This document shows positions 43,590 to 54,549 of a stretch of DNA of 64,000 bases, in pieces. Each line of letters opens with the position of its first letter. Within the stretch, counting starts at the first letter, position 1. A program made the position numbers and the translations under genes. The notes below the pieces were generated by a model. The model searched no databases. It was given only the letters and a program-made list of their open reading frames with translations, and was not told where the DNA came from. The DNA comes from Agriotes lineatus. Lineage: Eukaryota; Arthropoda; Insecta; Coleoptera; Elateridae. Location: the NCBI GenBank assembly GCA_940337035.1, contig CALNHX010003311.1:1-64000 (forward strand), given 5' to 3'.

Positions 43590-44545
43590 TATACTTGACG
43601 TGACGTCATAAAGTGTGTAACAGAAAGAAACCGAGGCAATTCGTACAAGGCCCATAATCTTTTAGGTCCTGAAATGTGCTATGTTGTGATGGACGTCGAC
43701 TTAAAATTAGTTATCCTGTGCGTGTAGCTAAAACTCGGCTATTATGGTAATAATCGCCTGCTCTTAGTAAACATAGGAACTCATCCTTTCTTTCATTAGA
43801 ATTATTATCCATTGCCAATAACTTCGCAACCTCCATTTCTTCTTTGTGAACGAGTTCTAAATGCCTGGTAACGTTACCAATTAGTTTGTCGCAAAAGTAG
43901 CAAGCATGTCGTTTGTCATACACGCGATTTCCTATAACAGTTTTACTTGAAAACTTGATCCAGACTTCCCTCCTAGTAATTTCTGAGTCGCTATCATTTT
44001 CTTCCAAATTTTGAAATTCTGGAATTTTGATAAATGACTCTGAAATAGGAGATGGCATTGGGGTAGCTAAGTTATTCAATTGTTCAAACGCATTTGTTGA
44101 AGTCATTTGAGAAGGCATTTTTGTGGTCAGTTTAGTAGGTTGTTCAATACCACCATTGTCAGAAAGTGACTCCAAAAGAGGAGATGACATTCCTGTCGTT
44201 AGGTTAGTCGATTGTTCAAAAGAACGTTTGAGTGATTTTGTAAGTTCGTCAACGTCTTCTGAAGAACTGCAAGTTGATGGAACCACTGAGGGATTATATT
44301 CGCTGCCCGATGATTGAAAGGTAAACCCTGGTACAATCCATTTTTGATGTAGACGTACCAGGAATTATGACGTGCAGTCATATTACGTTTTTGGCGTATC
44401 TGTGATATTGCACTCATTGGTTGAGTGCATCACTGGTTGCAATTCTGTCACTTCTTGTTAACTCTGTTTAGTTATTAGGTCTATATTACCGTAGCCTGAA
44501 TTTACAATTTCTTTTAAAATTAATCTCTTCTCGTTTTCGCTTATA

Positions 44546-44595
44546 TTTGGGACATCAGCGGTAGCCAGGCTGGACATCAGCGGTAGCCAGGCTCT
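44546..44595. repeat. 22-bp perfect tandem duplication
   Basis: 'ggacatcagcggtagccagg' plus 'ct' occurs twice in a row (about 44549-44592). On the minus strand this lies in coding-like sequence ('DEVNVCDIKHFSETESLA'), and because 22 is not a multiple of 3 it shifts the frame. Confidence 0.85.
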
Positions 44596-44799
44596 CGGTT
44601 TCAGAGAAATGTTTTATATCACAAACATTAACTTCGTCATATTTTTTAAATTCGTTATTACTGACATTTGCTATACCTGATTCTAAATTAAGTTCATGTA
44701 TTTCTCGTTTTTGTAAATTATCATACATCACGTTCGGTGCATCGGTATTATCTTCGCATTCCTCATTGTTAACGCGATTTAGTATCTGCTTTTCTCTTC

Positions 44800-45530
44800 A
44801 AGAGTCAACAGAAATTGAAATCTGGTTCGTTTTATTATGTTTACCGTACATATAATACTATTAGTAAAAATTTTATCCTGAGAACCCAAAGTATATAATG
44901 TTCCCATGTTCCCTTCTACGCCTGATCTCTCCAACCATTTTATTGTATAAGTTTTCTGTGATGACTAGGTATAGGTATATATTGACTACATTCCGCTATC
45001 CAAAATGATTCTAAAAATGCCTTATGATATGTGGAAATAGATTGTATAAAATTATACTAAATACTCAAATTAATTGTTAAGTAAATTTGAAGTATTAATG
45101 ATTTTATACTAATTTAGCAATTTCCTACATTTTATAGTATTCAATATAATTATTGCACATAAAAATAGTCTAAAGAGCGTTATTGTTCGTCTGTTTATTA
45201 GTTTTAATACCTACAATTTGATAATTAAATTGTTATTTTGGCTTATAATTTGACGTTCAATATAGTTAGAATCTAAATACCCGTTAATTGAATGTGAAAT
45301 ACCGCGTATTGGTAGGTTCACTGAGATTATGTGAATTCGGTTTTACAAGTTTTGACAGTTTTGCTGATAATTACTATATTGACAACGCATGTATTGTTAT
45401 TCTATATAACACATCTAATTGTAGAAAGCGAAGCAATTATTTAAGTGCTTCGACTATTTGGAGGTGTATTTGACTATTCGCATCTATCTAATACGGTGGG
45501 TGGCCAAATTATTTAAATTATTTCCGTCAC
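44800..45530. other. AT-rich DNA without recognised features
   Basis: No motif-bearing frame, RNA gene or long repeat is visible. The few open frames are under 65 codons and composition-driven. Confidence 0.5.
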
Positions 45531-45539
45531 TACATGCCA

Positions 45540-45740
45540 CAATACAAAAGGTATGACCACACTTCCTAAAAAAAAACAGGTCAAAGCTAGGGTTCTTAAA
45601 TTGGTGGGGAATCCCCCGACCTGAACGCTATTGAGAACCTTAAGAGGAAAATCTTAAAAGAATTAAAATGATCAAAGGACTTCTACGTGTGGAATCATGA
45701 CAAATTGCTAAAATAAATTGCATTTAAGGGCAAATCAATT
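45540..45740 (+). pseudogene. Tc1-like transposase C-terminal relic
   Basis: The plus-strand reading near 45605-45650 gives 'ESPDLNAIENL' followed by a Lys/Leu-rich helix, the standard third-catalytic-residue region of Tc1 transposases. Both sides are too decayed to extend. No inverted repeat ends were found. Confidence 0.5.
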
Positions 45741-46049
45741 TGTTTGTTATGCTGTTAATTACTGCTTTACCATGTATTGTTACAGGTAGAATACATTTCC
45801 CCTACTGAATGAAATTGTACACATTTGAATTTTTAAAGCGTAATATTGTCCAATACTGAAAATACAAGAAATATTGTAAATCGATTTCAATATGGTAAGT
45901 TTTGTTGATAAATCGCATTGAAAATAAACTACTAATTACTACCCACCTTCTTAATTAAAAATAGCTACAAAGCTCCCCTTTTCGTACATGGTGGCCACAC
46001 AACACTAGAACACAATAACGTACGAACGCCAAATGAAGAAATTATAATT

Positions 46050-48674
46050 GAGGAGCTTTCGCGCAAAAGCGAATAAATCCATATTTAGTAATTCGCTACA
46101 AATGGCAATTTGTCCCACCAGCTAAACGATGAAACGTAAAAAAACACTTTTGCTTGACAATTGTTGAGTTTATGATGATTTGAAAGATGTGCTATAGAAC
46201 GTTAAAAAATATTAAATACTTTAGTAGATATTTCAAAAACTAGTTTGGATTTATTCGTTTTTGCACGAAAAATACTAATATTTAATATAAAATATTCTTG
46301 GTTTCGTTAAAAATCGAGTTTTTATTATAATGTTATGAAAACTTACATATAAGGCAAAAAGTACAATAATATTTTGTGAAAAATTTGAAAAATCTAGATA
46401 TGTAGCGCATCTTCCTCTTCCAAACAGTCGCATCTTTCGCCTTCTTCATCCAGTTGCTCTTCATCTTGTTCAGCCCCTTCCTCTTGTGCACCACCTTCCT
46501 CGCTTTGTACACACAAAATTGTTTTGTACCAGTCCAGAGCTTCTTGGGTTTCCCAATCTTTTCCAAACTGCTCAGCCATAAGCTTCCTTAAAGTTTTCTT
46601 TTTTTTATCTGGAATAGGGCGGTGTAGTTCAATATCATTAAGTTCAAGTCTTCGTCAGATTTGTTTTTTTTTTAAATTTTGTTCAATTTCATTATCCGTC
46701 TGAAATATATAGTGCTGATAGCAGATTAGAGAGACTTTGTTCTTATTGTTTGCAGTTTTTATTTTTTTTAAAACAATTCTTTTCACGTCCGCTATCCCAT
46801 TCACTTTTTTGTAAAAAGTTTGCAATTCTTTAATATCCTTAATCCGCCAGTCTTTTCCTAATAATTTAATATCACCTACTTCTGAATATATCTTCCAGTA
46901 TCCCTCTTTTGATTCAATTGTAGGATTTTTTCTTAGTAGTTTTTCTACCCTACCGAAAGCTCTGTCAGCAGGCATAAAACTATGTCCCCTAACAGGATAG
47001 GTAAGATTTATTTGTGTGATATTTCTAGGAGACTTCCATTTTAGCCAGTAAAGTAGGGTATGTATAATGTGGCTATTTTTATTTTGCCCCCCACATCCAT
47101 CGCAAAATAGTCGTATCATTTTTTTGCCTTCAAAAGATAGTCCATTCAAGTGTGATAGGAGGGCAGATACAATTTCTGTACAACCACGTGAAGCCATATC
47201 TTCAGTCCACAAATAAAATGACGGACGCTTGGAGTTCATCTGAACGCAACAAAACGAGTACCAACTTATTTGGTGTGAATAGAAAGCATCACTAATAGTT
47301 GTCCGAGGAAGAGGCTGGACCTGTTGTAAGTCAAAGCAAAAGCTAACAGCATCTTCTGGATTCTCCTGCATTAGTTCGTAAAACGTTTTTGCCCTTTTAT
47401 TATGAACACGATATTGTACTATAAAATCTTTCTTTTTTTCAAGATCTTTTTCAATTTTTATTAAGTGCTTAAGTCTTGTACATTGACCGCAGCAATCTGA
47501 TGCAGGGGTAGAAAACCCTATGTTATATTTTGTTAGGAAAACTTTCCTAAACATTAAATAGCTAACTGTATAATCAACACCCGCCTTTGCATTATACATC
47601 TTATGCAATTTGGATATACTCAAAGAACAAGGTAGGTAAATTCTCTTAGATTTTGCTCTATTGTAGTGGCTTTCCTGCCCTTTAAGTTGTCCAATAAATT
47701 CTTCGACTTTTTTCCGTTTAGCAGCACTTTTAATAGAGATACGGTCACCACCGCGTGTTTCTTTGGGTGCGTCTCCTTTGTTTATAATATTTGCAACATG
47801 GTTGATTCTGTGAACTGTTATGCCAAGTACATTCCGAAGAAAAGCTTGACACACTCGTACAGGTACATGGTCGCCTCTTTTTAGAAAGTAAACTATGTTA
47901 AGTGATCGTTTTTTTGGGTTATTTTTTACTGGTCTCTTTCTTTCTGCTTGAAGCACAGAAATCATGTGGCAAAGTTTCATGTCCTGCTCTGTTTTGTTTG
48001 GTGACTTGTAGAACTTCTTGCGAATTAATGTAGCATCACAATTTCTAATTTTACTGCAAAAATAGGTGTTCCCTGTATGCTTGCATTCTCTCTTAAATTT
48101 CTTCTCTGGAGCCGCATCTGAATATCTAAAATGTATTGTCAAAATTTTAAGTTAGGTATACCTATTGCTTAAACTTTAAAATAAATCTCACCTCTTTCTC
48201 TTTTCTTTTAAACGAATGGATTCGTTCCCTTTACGCTGCCTACTTCCAACACTGGCATCCCTTACACACACTAAATTCTCCATGGGCACCACTTTTTAAT
48301 AACAAAAACGTGCATACTCCGTTGCAATCAGCTGATGATTAAGCGTAAGTTCGGTTAGGTTATGTTAAGCAAAATTATTACGACTATTAGAACAGCGAGC
48401 GACATCTTCAACATTTTATCACAATCACATAGTAAAGTTTCAAACCTCTACTACCTTCTAAAAACTGTGGATTTATTCGGTTTTGCTATAAAATTGGATT
48501 TATCCGATTTTGCTCGAAACATCCTACTTTGTAGTTCTTTTAACAAAGGATTTATTCGATTTTGTTCAAAACTGAGTGGAGAAATGAAAAGCTGGCATCG
48601 AAATTATATAGAAATGATGTATAACTCATTTTTTTCGAAAAGTGGATTTATTCGCTTTTGCGTGAAAGCTCCTC
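46050..48674 (-). mobile_element. DDD-type DNA transposon with terminal and subterminal repeats
   Basis: The left end 'gaggagctttcgcgcaaaag' continuing 'cgaataaatcca' is matched in inverted form at the right end, with one mismatch over about 32 bp. Both flanks are 'aattataat', so the target duplication lies inside that near-palindrome. The terminal motif GGATTTATTCG.TTTTGC..GAAA recurs inside at about 46245, 48474, 48508 and 48545. The single gene is on the minus strand. Superfamily not assigned. Confidence 0.85.
46394..48283 (-). pseudogene. DDD-type transposase, two exons, one premature stop
   Basis: Exon 1 starts at the ATG at 48283 ('MENLVCVRDASVGSRQRKG') and ends at 48192 before a GTGAGA donor. 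Exon 2 starts at 48125 after 'ttttag'; the join keeps the frame. The long open part (48142-46655) has 'CCGQCTRLKHL' (zinc-binding candidate, residues about 217-227 of that part), 'SFCFDLQQVQPL' (Asp271), 'LFCDGCGGQNKNSHI' (Asp348) and 'RGHSFMPADRAFGRVE' (Asp392). A TGA at about 46655 is followed in the same frame by 86 more codons ending in an acidic tail. Apart from that stop the gene looks intact. Confidence 0.8.
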
Positions 48675-48689
48675 AATTATAATGAAGGG

Positions 48690-48925
48690 GGCGCCACCAT
48701 CCTGTGCCACACAACGACTGTTAAAATGTGGTCAATTACACATCTGATTTTTAATACAGTTGTGGGGCCATTATCCGGGATTATAAATTTGGAATGGGGA
48801 GGCCACGTTGAAACTATTAAAATAGGTCGGAAATTGTGGGGCCATGTGTATGGCCACTCAAGTCGTGGAGGCCACACAACACATGTTACAGTATGGTGTG
48901 TGGCCCCACAAGTATTGCGCCACCT

Positions 48926-48930
<5 letters not shown>
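48690..48930. repeat. GGCCAC-rich possible short inverted-repeat element
   Basis: 'tggggcca', 'ggccac' and 'tggccccaca' recur in both orientations over about 230 bp, with 'ctgtgccacacaac' at the left edge and 'tgtgtggccccac' at the right. It may be a small non-autonomous element; ends are not resolved. Confidence 0.3.

Positions 48931-48964
<34 letters not shown>
48930..48964. repeat. (AC)n microsatellite
   Basis: About 17 uninterrupted CA dinucleotides directly after 'gcgcgcg'. Confidence 0.95.
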
Positions 48965-48967
<3 letters not shown>

Positions 48968-49139
48968 CAGACGAATGTGTAGCTAGTAGATGAATACTAG
49001 CTAGTGGTTAGATGTCGCTCCCTACAGATTACTATGAACACTTTAACTATTTAACCGATAGATAGCATATCCTGTACTGCTTTCCGCTTATCTGCTATCA
49101 GTTCTTGTGGTTACGCGCGCTCGCTAAGTCCTTATCAAC

Positions 49140-49628
49140 TCTTGTGGAAAGCGCTATCGCTTCGTGCTCATTTCTCATGCTTACAATATAATAATATGTT
49201 TTCGAAATTGCCACAAGGGCTGGAAACAGCCACAAGGGCTGGAAAAAGCTTCAGGCTGCCGCCTTCCGGCCCCGCTCCCCGGGAACCGATTCCGACACTT
49301 TCCAACTACACCGACACCTGCATCCGGTCACCTGCGCTTGGGGGCCCTAAACTGCGAGCGCCGCACGGGGGCCAACGCCTCTACAATATGGCGGCTGGGG
49401 CTGCGCAGGGCTTGACCTCGATTGGCTGGCTGCGCAAAGAGAGGATCTGCGTAATGCCTTTTGCAGTCTGACAGGCTGCGCAGACGACCTGCGCAGTGAC
49501 ACATTTTGGTCCGGTAGTCACATTGTTTATTTACTGACAGTAATACTCCAAAAAGGTCGCACATACTTGTAGAATTAAAAATGTCCTGACAATATGCAAA
49601 CTATAGTCATTAATAAATTAATTCAATA
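49140..49628 (+). promoter_or_regulatory. GC-rich leader, probably Jockey 5' untranslated region
   Basis: A GC- and CpG-rich stretch precedes the Jockey endonuclease frame, unlike the AT-rich surroundings. It starts with a short duplication ('ccacaagggctggaaa' twice near 49209-49240). Non-LTR elements of this clade carry promoters in such leaders. No gag-type first gene lies between here and the second gene, so ORF1 is missing or lost. Confidence 0.45.
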
Positions 49629-51416
49629 ATGGCTAAGTTTTTAAAAATTGCATTGTGGAACGCCAACGGGTTACAACAGAGAAAGTTGGAAGTTGAAACC
49701 TTTATACGAGTCAATAATATAGATATTTTACTCATTACGGAAACTCATTACACGTCGATATCTTACCTAATAATACCTCATTATTCAATATATCATACAG
49801 AGCATCCAAATGGCACAGCACATGGTGGTCCGGCCATAATCATTCATAACTCCTCGCTACCAGGTAACCTTCTTATAAATGGACTATGTACAAGGCACTA
49901 TAATACAAGTTGAGAAACTTCCGGCACCCATAGTGTTATCAGCTGTCTGCTGTCATCCACGCCATATTATAACCAAACGATGATACAACCCTTTTTCGAA
50001 CTCTTAGGGCCTAGGTTTCTAGCAGTTGGAGATTTTAATGCTAAAATCACGGATTGGGGCTCACGTTTAACAACTACCAAAGGCAGAGAGCTTTATAAAC
50101 TTATGGTAGATAATAAATACAACTTCCTCTCAACGGGCAGCCTAACATATTGGCCCATATTTTGCCTTCGGATCCCAATAATATTCCGGACTTACTGGAT
50201 TTTTTCATTACTCACGGGATGGCATCAAACTAGGAATATTGTCCCCACTTACGATATTTCGTCCCTTCATACCCCTGTAATAGTTACCGTAAGGGCAACC
50301 ATACTCTATAAAGAGCCCAAACCTACTCTCAGCAATGCAAAAACCAACTGGGACGTGTTTGAAACTCATATAAACGAATTTCTTAATATACATTTAAGCT
50401 TGAAAACAAAAGTTGATGTAGAATACGCAACAAACCATCTCATAACAACTGTACAGGAAGCAGGATGGAATTCCACACCGCAAGTGCTCCAGCTGAAAGC
50501 CAATACTCCTAATATCCCTACTGAAATAATGGAACTAGTGAAAGAAAAAAGAGCAAGAGCAACTTGGCAGCGTACTCGTAGTATCGCAGATAAAAGCAGA
50601 CAGATTGAACTACTTAAATAACAAGTTAAGAAGCACACTACACGAAATTCGTAATGACACCTTTCAATTGTACACAAATTCACTCGTTGTTTATAAATCA
50701 CTCAATCTGGAAAGTGACCAGAGGAATTAAACGCCCTAAGGAACATGTAACGCCTCTAGGAGATGTGACAGGAACGTGGACAAGGTCCGACAATGAAAAA
50801 GCTGAGGCATTTGCACAGCATTTACAAAACACCTTTCAACCAAACTCAACGACCCTGATCAAGAAGTCGAACACTATTTAGAAATTCCATTACAGCTATC
50901 GCTTCTAATACAAAATTTAACTCCATGAAATTGAAACCCAAATAAAACTTCTGCATAATAAAAAATCACCAGGGCTCGACCTTGTAACAGGAACTATTTT
51001 AAAGCACCTACTTGAGACAGCATCTACAAATTCTGTTCAATGGAATACTGCGTCTCGCACACTGGCCATTATCACTCAAATTCCCTCAAATTATTTTGAT
51101 ACTTAAACCGAGAAAACCTCCTACCCAAAATCAAGTCCTACCTTCCTATCAGTTTACTTCCGACAACCTCTTAAGTTTCTGGAAAAGTTAATACTAAAAC
51201 GTATAAATCAAAGTGCACTTCAAGATAAATGGCTACCAAATCATCAATTTGGTTTCCAATCCGAGCACTCAATAATACAGCAATGTCACCGACTAACAAA
51301 TATACGTAGATCATTTAAAGCAAAATTTACTGTAGTGCAGTGTTCCTGGACGTGAGCAATGCTTTCGATATGGTGTGGCACAGAGGTCTGTTTTGCAAAA
51401 TGAAGAGTCGATTACC
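49629..51416 (+). pseudogene. Jockey non-LTR retrotransposon ORF2, 5' part
   Basis: The apurinic endonuclease domain opens with 'LKIALWNANGLQQRKLEVE' and 'IDILLITETHYT', then, after breaks, 'FLAVGDFNAKITDWGSR' carries its catalytic Asp-Asn. Linker and first reverse transcriptase motifs ('NKKSPGLDLVTG', 'FLDVSNAFDMVWHRGL') continue to about 51416 in several frames. The reverse transcriptase then resumes at 53563, so a 2.1-kb insertion splits the gene. Multiple stops also occur (49914, 50622). Confidence 0.82.
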
Positions 51417-53304
51417 TCTTCACCCTCTGAAGTGTTTCCTTGAAGTCCTCCTCTAGGCCCTGGATGGTGATGCCATTCCAAGGTGAAACTTTCATGCCCA
51501 GATAATCTAATGTGGAGTCCGCGTCAGCAAACGGTACTCCATCACCCTCCGTACTTGTCAACTGGGGGTCTACTAGGAACCAGGAGTCTTTTGTGCGGTT
51601 TATTTGGAAGCTTGAGTATTTAGTTATTGATATGCGCACACCTAGTGCTTTCAGGTAGGCTTCCGTTTGCCCTAGTAGTTGCCTTGCTTTTGGGACGTTT
51701 GCCGCTATGAGCATGAGGTCGTCGGCGAATTCCAGGCTTGAGACCCCCACTGGTTTCCAATAGTGTAACCCACCTCTTGCTCCAGCTGCAGTATCAGGGG
51801 TTCCAATACTGCGTTAAAGATAAAAGGGGACAAGGGATCGCCTTGTTTTATACCCCGCTGGAGTTGCAGTGGCATTTCTAGTGTACCCTGCTTCAAAACC
51901 GTGTGCACTCCGTTATACGACTCAATCACCATCCGAACCAGTACCTCTGGCAGTCCTTCACGGTGCAGTGCTGCCTCTATGACCTCATGGGGGACGGTGT
52001 CAAACGCCTTGGAGACATCTAACTGTACTACCACCATTCCGGCGTTGCTTTTGGCGTGGCGCAGGAGCTGGTTGAGTATATGGAGGCTGTTGAAACATCC
52101 AGGTTCGGAGACAACCCCCTTTTGCCTTTCTGCGAATCACACTCTTTCACCCATCCTTCGACCGATGATTCCGTAGAACACTCGACTTAGGATAGAAGAG
52201 ATGGTGATGGGGCGATAGTTGGTATCTTCTGAAGGGCCTTTTCCCTCCTTGGGTATTAGGGTGGTGCGATTCCCTTTCCACTTTCCTAGCTGTGTGCCCG
52301 CAACCAGGATGTAGTTGAATAGGTAGGGGAGTATCTCTGCTTTAGTCCACTGGGTTAGGTCACCTCGGTCTATCCCATCAGGTCCCACAGCACTTTTGCT
52401 GCTTGTTGAGGATATTCGGGCCTTGACCTCCTCGACCGAGACGTACCGGAGTACGTCGTCCACCGGGATGTCCTCTTCCGATTCCTCCCAACGCGGGGCC
52501 TGGACCTCTGCCTTGGTCTCCCACAACCTATGGTATAAGTCTCTCACTTCGTGGGGAGACCTTTCCGCTCACTTTCTTCGCTAGTAACCCGGGTTTATCC
52601 TTGTACAACTGCTGGGCTCTGGCGTACACGTACCGCCTGCGTGTGCGCTTGTCGCCGCCCTTCCTGGGATATGGCTCCCTTTTACCACCTGCCGAGGCGA
52701 GGTGGTCCATCGTCAGTTGGTAGACGTGGTCGATCTGCCGTTGTGGCGGACGACCGGTCTCCAACTCCAGATGGAGGGCCTCCCGTAGTACTTGGATTAC
52801 ACCTTTGTCACCCTCCGGTACTTTTACCTTGCTTGGTCTCTCCCATGCCAGGGCTTTCCTAATTAGTTCTCTTCTCCAGGCTACCATCTCTGGAGAGTCT
52901 AGGTCGTCTGGGCCTTCGATGACAGTAACCGGGACCTTTCGGGCAACGGTTGCCGTTGCCGCGTTTTCGGTTACTGTCGGCTCGTTCCTTTCAGCTGGCG
53001 GGTTTCCCTCCGCGTGCGGCCAGCCGCGACGCTCGGATTGGACTCCGTCAGCGAGCGGTTTCGGGTCCGCTATTTCCTGCTCTTTGCCATGTACCGCTTC
53101 ACCTCCACTGTTCGCCCGGAACGAACGCTCCTCTTCCGCTGGTGGGCCACCCTCCGCATCCGGCCTGCCGGGATGCTCTGGGCCATGGGGTGCAACGTTT
53201 GCCCGGTCCAAACGCTCTTCCCTCCATTCCTTATATCGTTTTTCATTTCTTTTGTCCCTTAACTGCTTGATGGTGTGGTTAGGGAACGACCCTGTCTCAT
53301 GCAT
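51417..53304 (-). pseudogene. R2/NeSL-like non-LTR reverse transcriptase, truncated
   Basis: The N-terminal frame (53304-52528) has 'FPNHTIKQLRDKRNEKRYK', like the tail of the DNA-binding region in R2/NeSL-type elements, and a Pro/Glu-rich spacer. The next frame (52547-52137) has 'SAVGPDGIDRGDL', 'TTLIPKEGKGPSEDTNYRP' and 'ISSILSRVFYGII'. Then 52037-51705 has 'QLDVSKAFDTVPHEV' and 'RGIKQGDPLSPFIFN', and 51750-51412 has 'LEFADDLMLIA' with catalytic Asp-Asp. The thumb and endonuclease are absent: the 3' end is cut at the Jockey junction. It is GC-rich relative to its surroundings. Confidence 0.8.
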
Positions 53305-53334
53305 TACCTTTGCTATTCGTTTTTTTCAGGTACA

Positions 53335-53545
53335 CCAATTCCAGTTAATGAACGCTCTTTCTGGCCAGAACTTGGATGGGAGTTCCATTGCTGCTTCTCT
53401 CGGTGCCTCGTGATACGGCTGTCACGGAAATAGTTGGTCCCGGATGTCATAATAACATCATGACAGTCATTAGTGGGGTTGGAAGTCCCCATAAAATGTA
53501 CAGTGACGCCTATAATTGGCCTAACGGCTGTTGGCTGGGTACCAA
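53335..53545 (+). mobile_element. 5S-headed SINE, partial second copy
   Basis: It shares 'ccagaacttggatgggagtt', 'cctcgtgatacggct', 'taacatcatgacagtc' and 'ggcctaacggctgttggctg' with the complement of 43318-43589. The first part of the 5S-like head and the (TAAA)n tail are missing. It sits between the R2-like fragment and the resumed Jockey sequence. Confidence 0.7.
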
Positions 53546-53562
53546 AACCAAAAATATATTAG

Positions 53563-54540
53563 TACTACTTACTTTTACGCTCTTACCTACAGGATCGTTT
53601 CTTTCAAACCAAGTTGGGAAATGAAACATCCCAGATAAGAGGAATTAATTCCGGTGTTCCACAAGGGAGCGTACTTGGTCCGCTAATGTACTTGCTATAC
53701 ACGTATGACCTACCAACCTCCGCAGAAATAAGTATACTGACGTTCGCTGACGATACATCAATCCTTTCATGTAGTGAAAATCGGGTTACAGCATCAGCAC
53801 TACTCCAAGAACATCTAAATCTTCTGGAAACGTGGTTAACTAAATGGAAAGTAAGAGTAAATGAAGACAAATCGGTGCATGTTACGTTTACGACGAAGCA
53901 TTCAACGTGTCCTCCAGTTGCGCTCAATGGCATACGCATACCTCAGACATATGATGTCAGATACCTGGGCTTACATCTCGATAGACGTCTAGTGTGGAAG
54001 ACACATGTGAGCCAAAAGTGCAAAGAAATGGACCTAAGACTTTAAAAATTGTATTGGCTTATTGCGAAAAACTCAGCACTTACATTAGACAACAAATTAT
54101 TGATATACAAGGGCATAATGCGTCCTATTTGGTCGTACGGCTGTGAACTTTGGAGATACGCTAGCAAATCGATTATAAACGTTTTCAATCAAAAACACTT
54201 AGAATGTTATCCAACGCCCCATGGTTTGTGTCAAACCTAACCCTCCACAACGATTTCAACATTCCATATGTGGCAGACGTAATCAAAACAAAAGAGGTAA
54301 AACATCACGAGTCTCTAGAAAATCATCCAAATGTAACAGACGAGCCACTAGTCGAAGAACCTGAAACTAGAAGATTAAGAAGAAAGTGGCCAATGGATTT
54401 AACAAACTAAATTGGGGGTAACGCCAGTGGGTGTCTTCTTCACACTACTTTAATTAATTACACATAAAATTAGCACATAGAATTATTGTGATTATTCTGA
54501 TTGCTAATAAAGTAAATTAGGAAAAAAAGAAAAAAGTTTC
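53563..54540 (+). pseudogene. Jockey ORF2, 3' part, with A-rich end
   Basis: It begins with 'RSYLQDRFFQTKLGNE' and has the reverse transcriptase core 'SGVPQGSVLGPLMYLLYT' and 'LTFADDTSILS' (catalytic Asp-Asp), then 'YLGLHLDRRLVWKTHV'. After a stop near 54045 the tail frames give 'GIMRPIWSYGCELW' and 'SNAPWFVSNLTLHNDFNI', typical of the Jockey C-terminal region. The end near 54530 is A-rich after an AATAAA-like 'ctaataaag'. Confidence 0.85.
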
Positions 54541-54549
54541 AAATTTGCT

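Larger units (their letters stand above)
42360..44780 (-). pseudogene. Crypton-like tyrosine-recombinase element gene, copy 2
   Basis: A second, diverged copy of the 37.9-41.5 kb gene. An N-terminal acidic frame near 44780-44510 is shifted by a 22-bp duplication. 44286-43711 holds 'DKRHACYFCDKLIGNVTRH' and 'FLCLLRAGDYYHN'. A 'CTNCLGF' finger near 43650 is cut by a SINE. Helical segments follow ('RQLGRVLQVKLVNPSISNL', 43184-42951), then 'QLLPVTEDILELNKILD' (42839-42360). It stops before the recombinase catalytic residues. The family relationship is by parallel motif order with copy 1. Confidence 0.6.

Noticed and set aside
52551..53413. Several long plus-strand frames with Pro/Ser/Arg-rich sequence
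   Set aside because: Shadows of the GC-rich R2-like gene on the minus strand, which has the real reverse transcriptase motifs.
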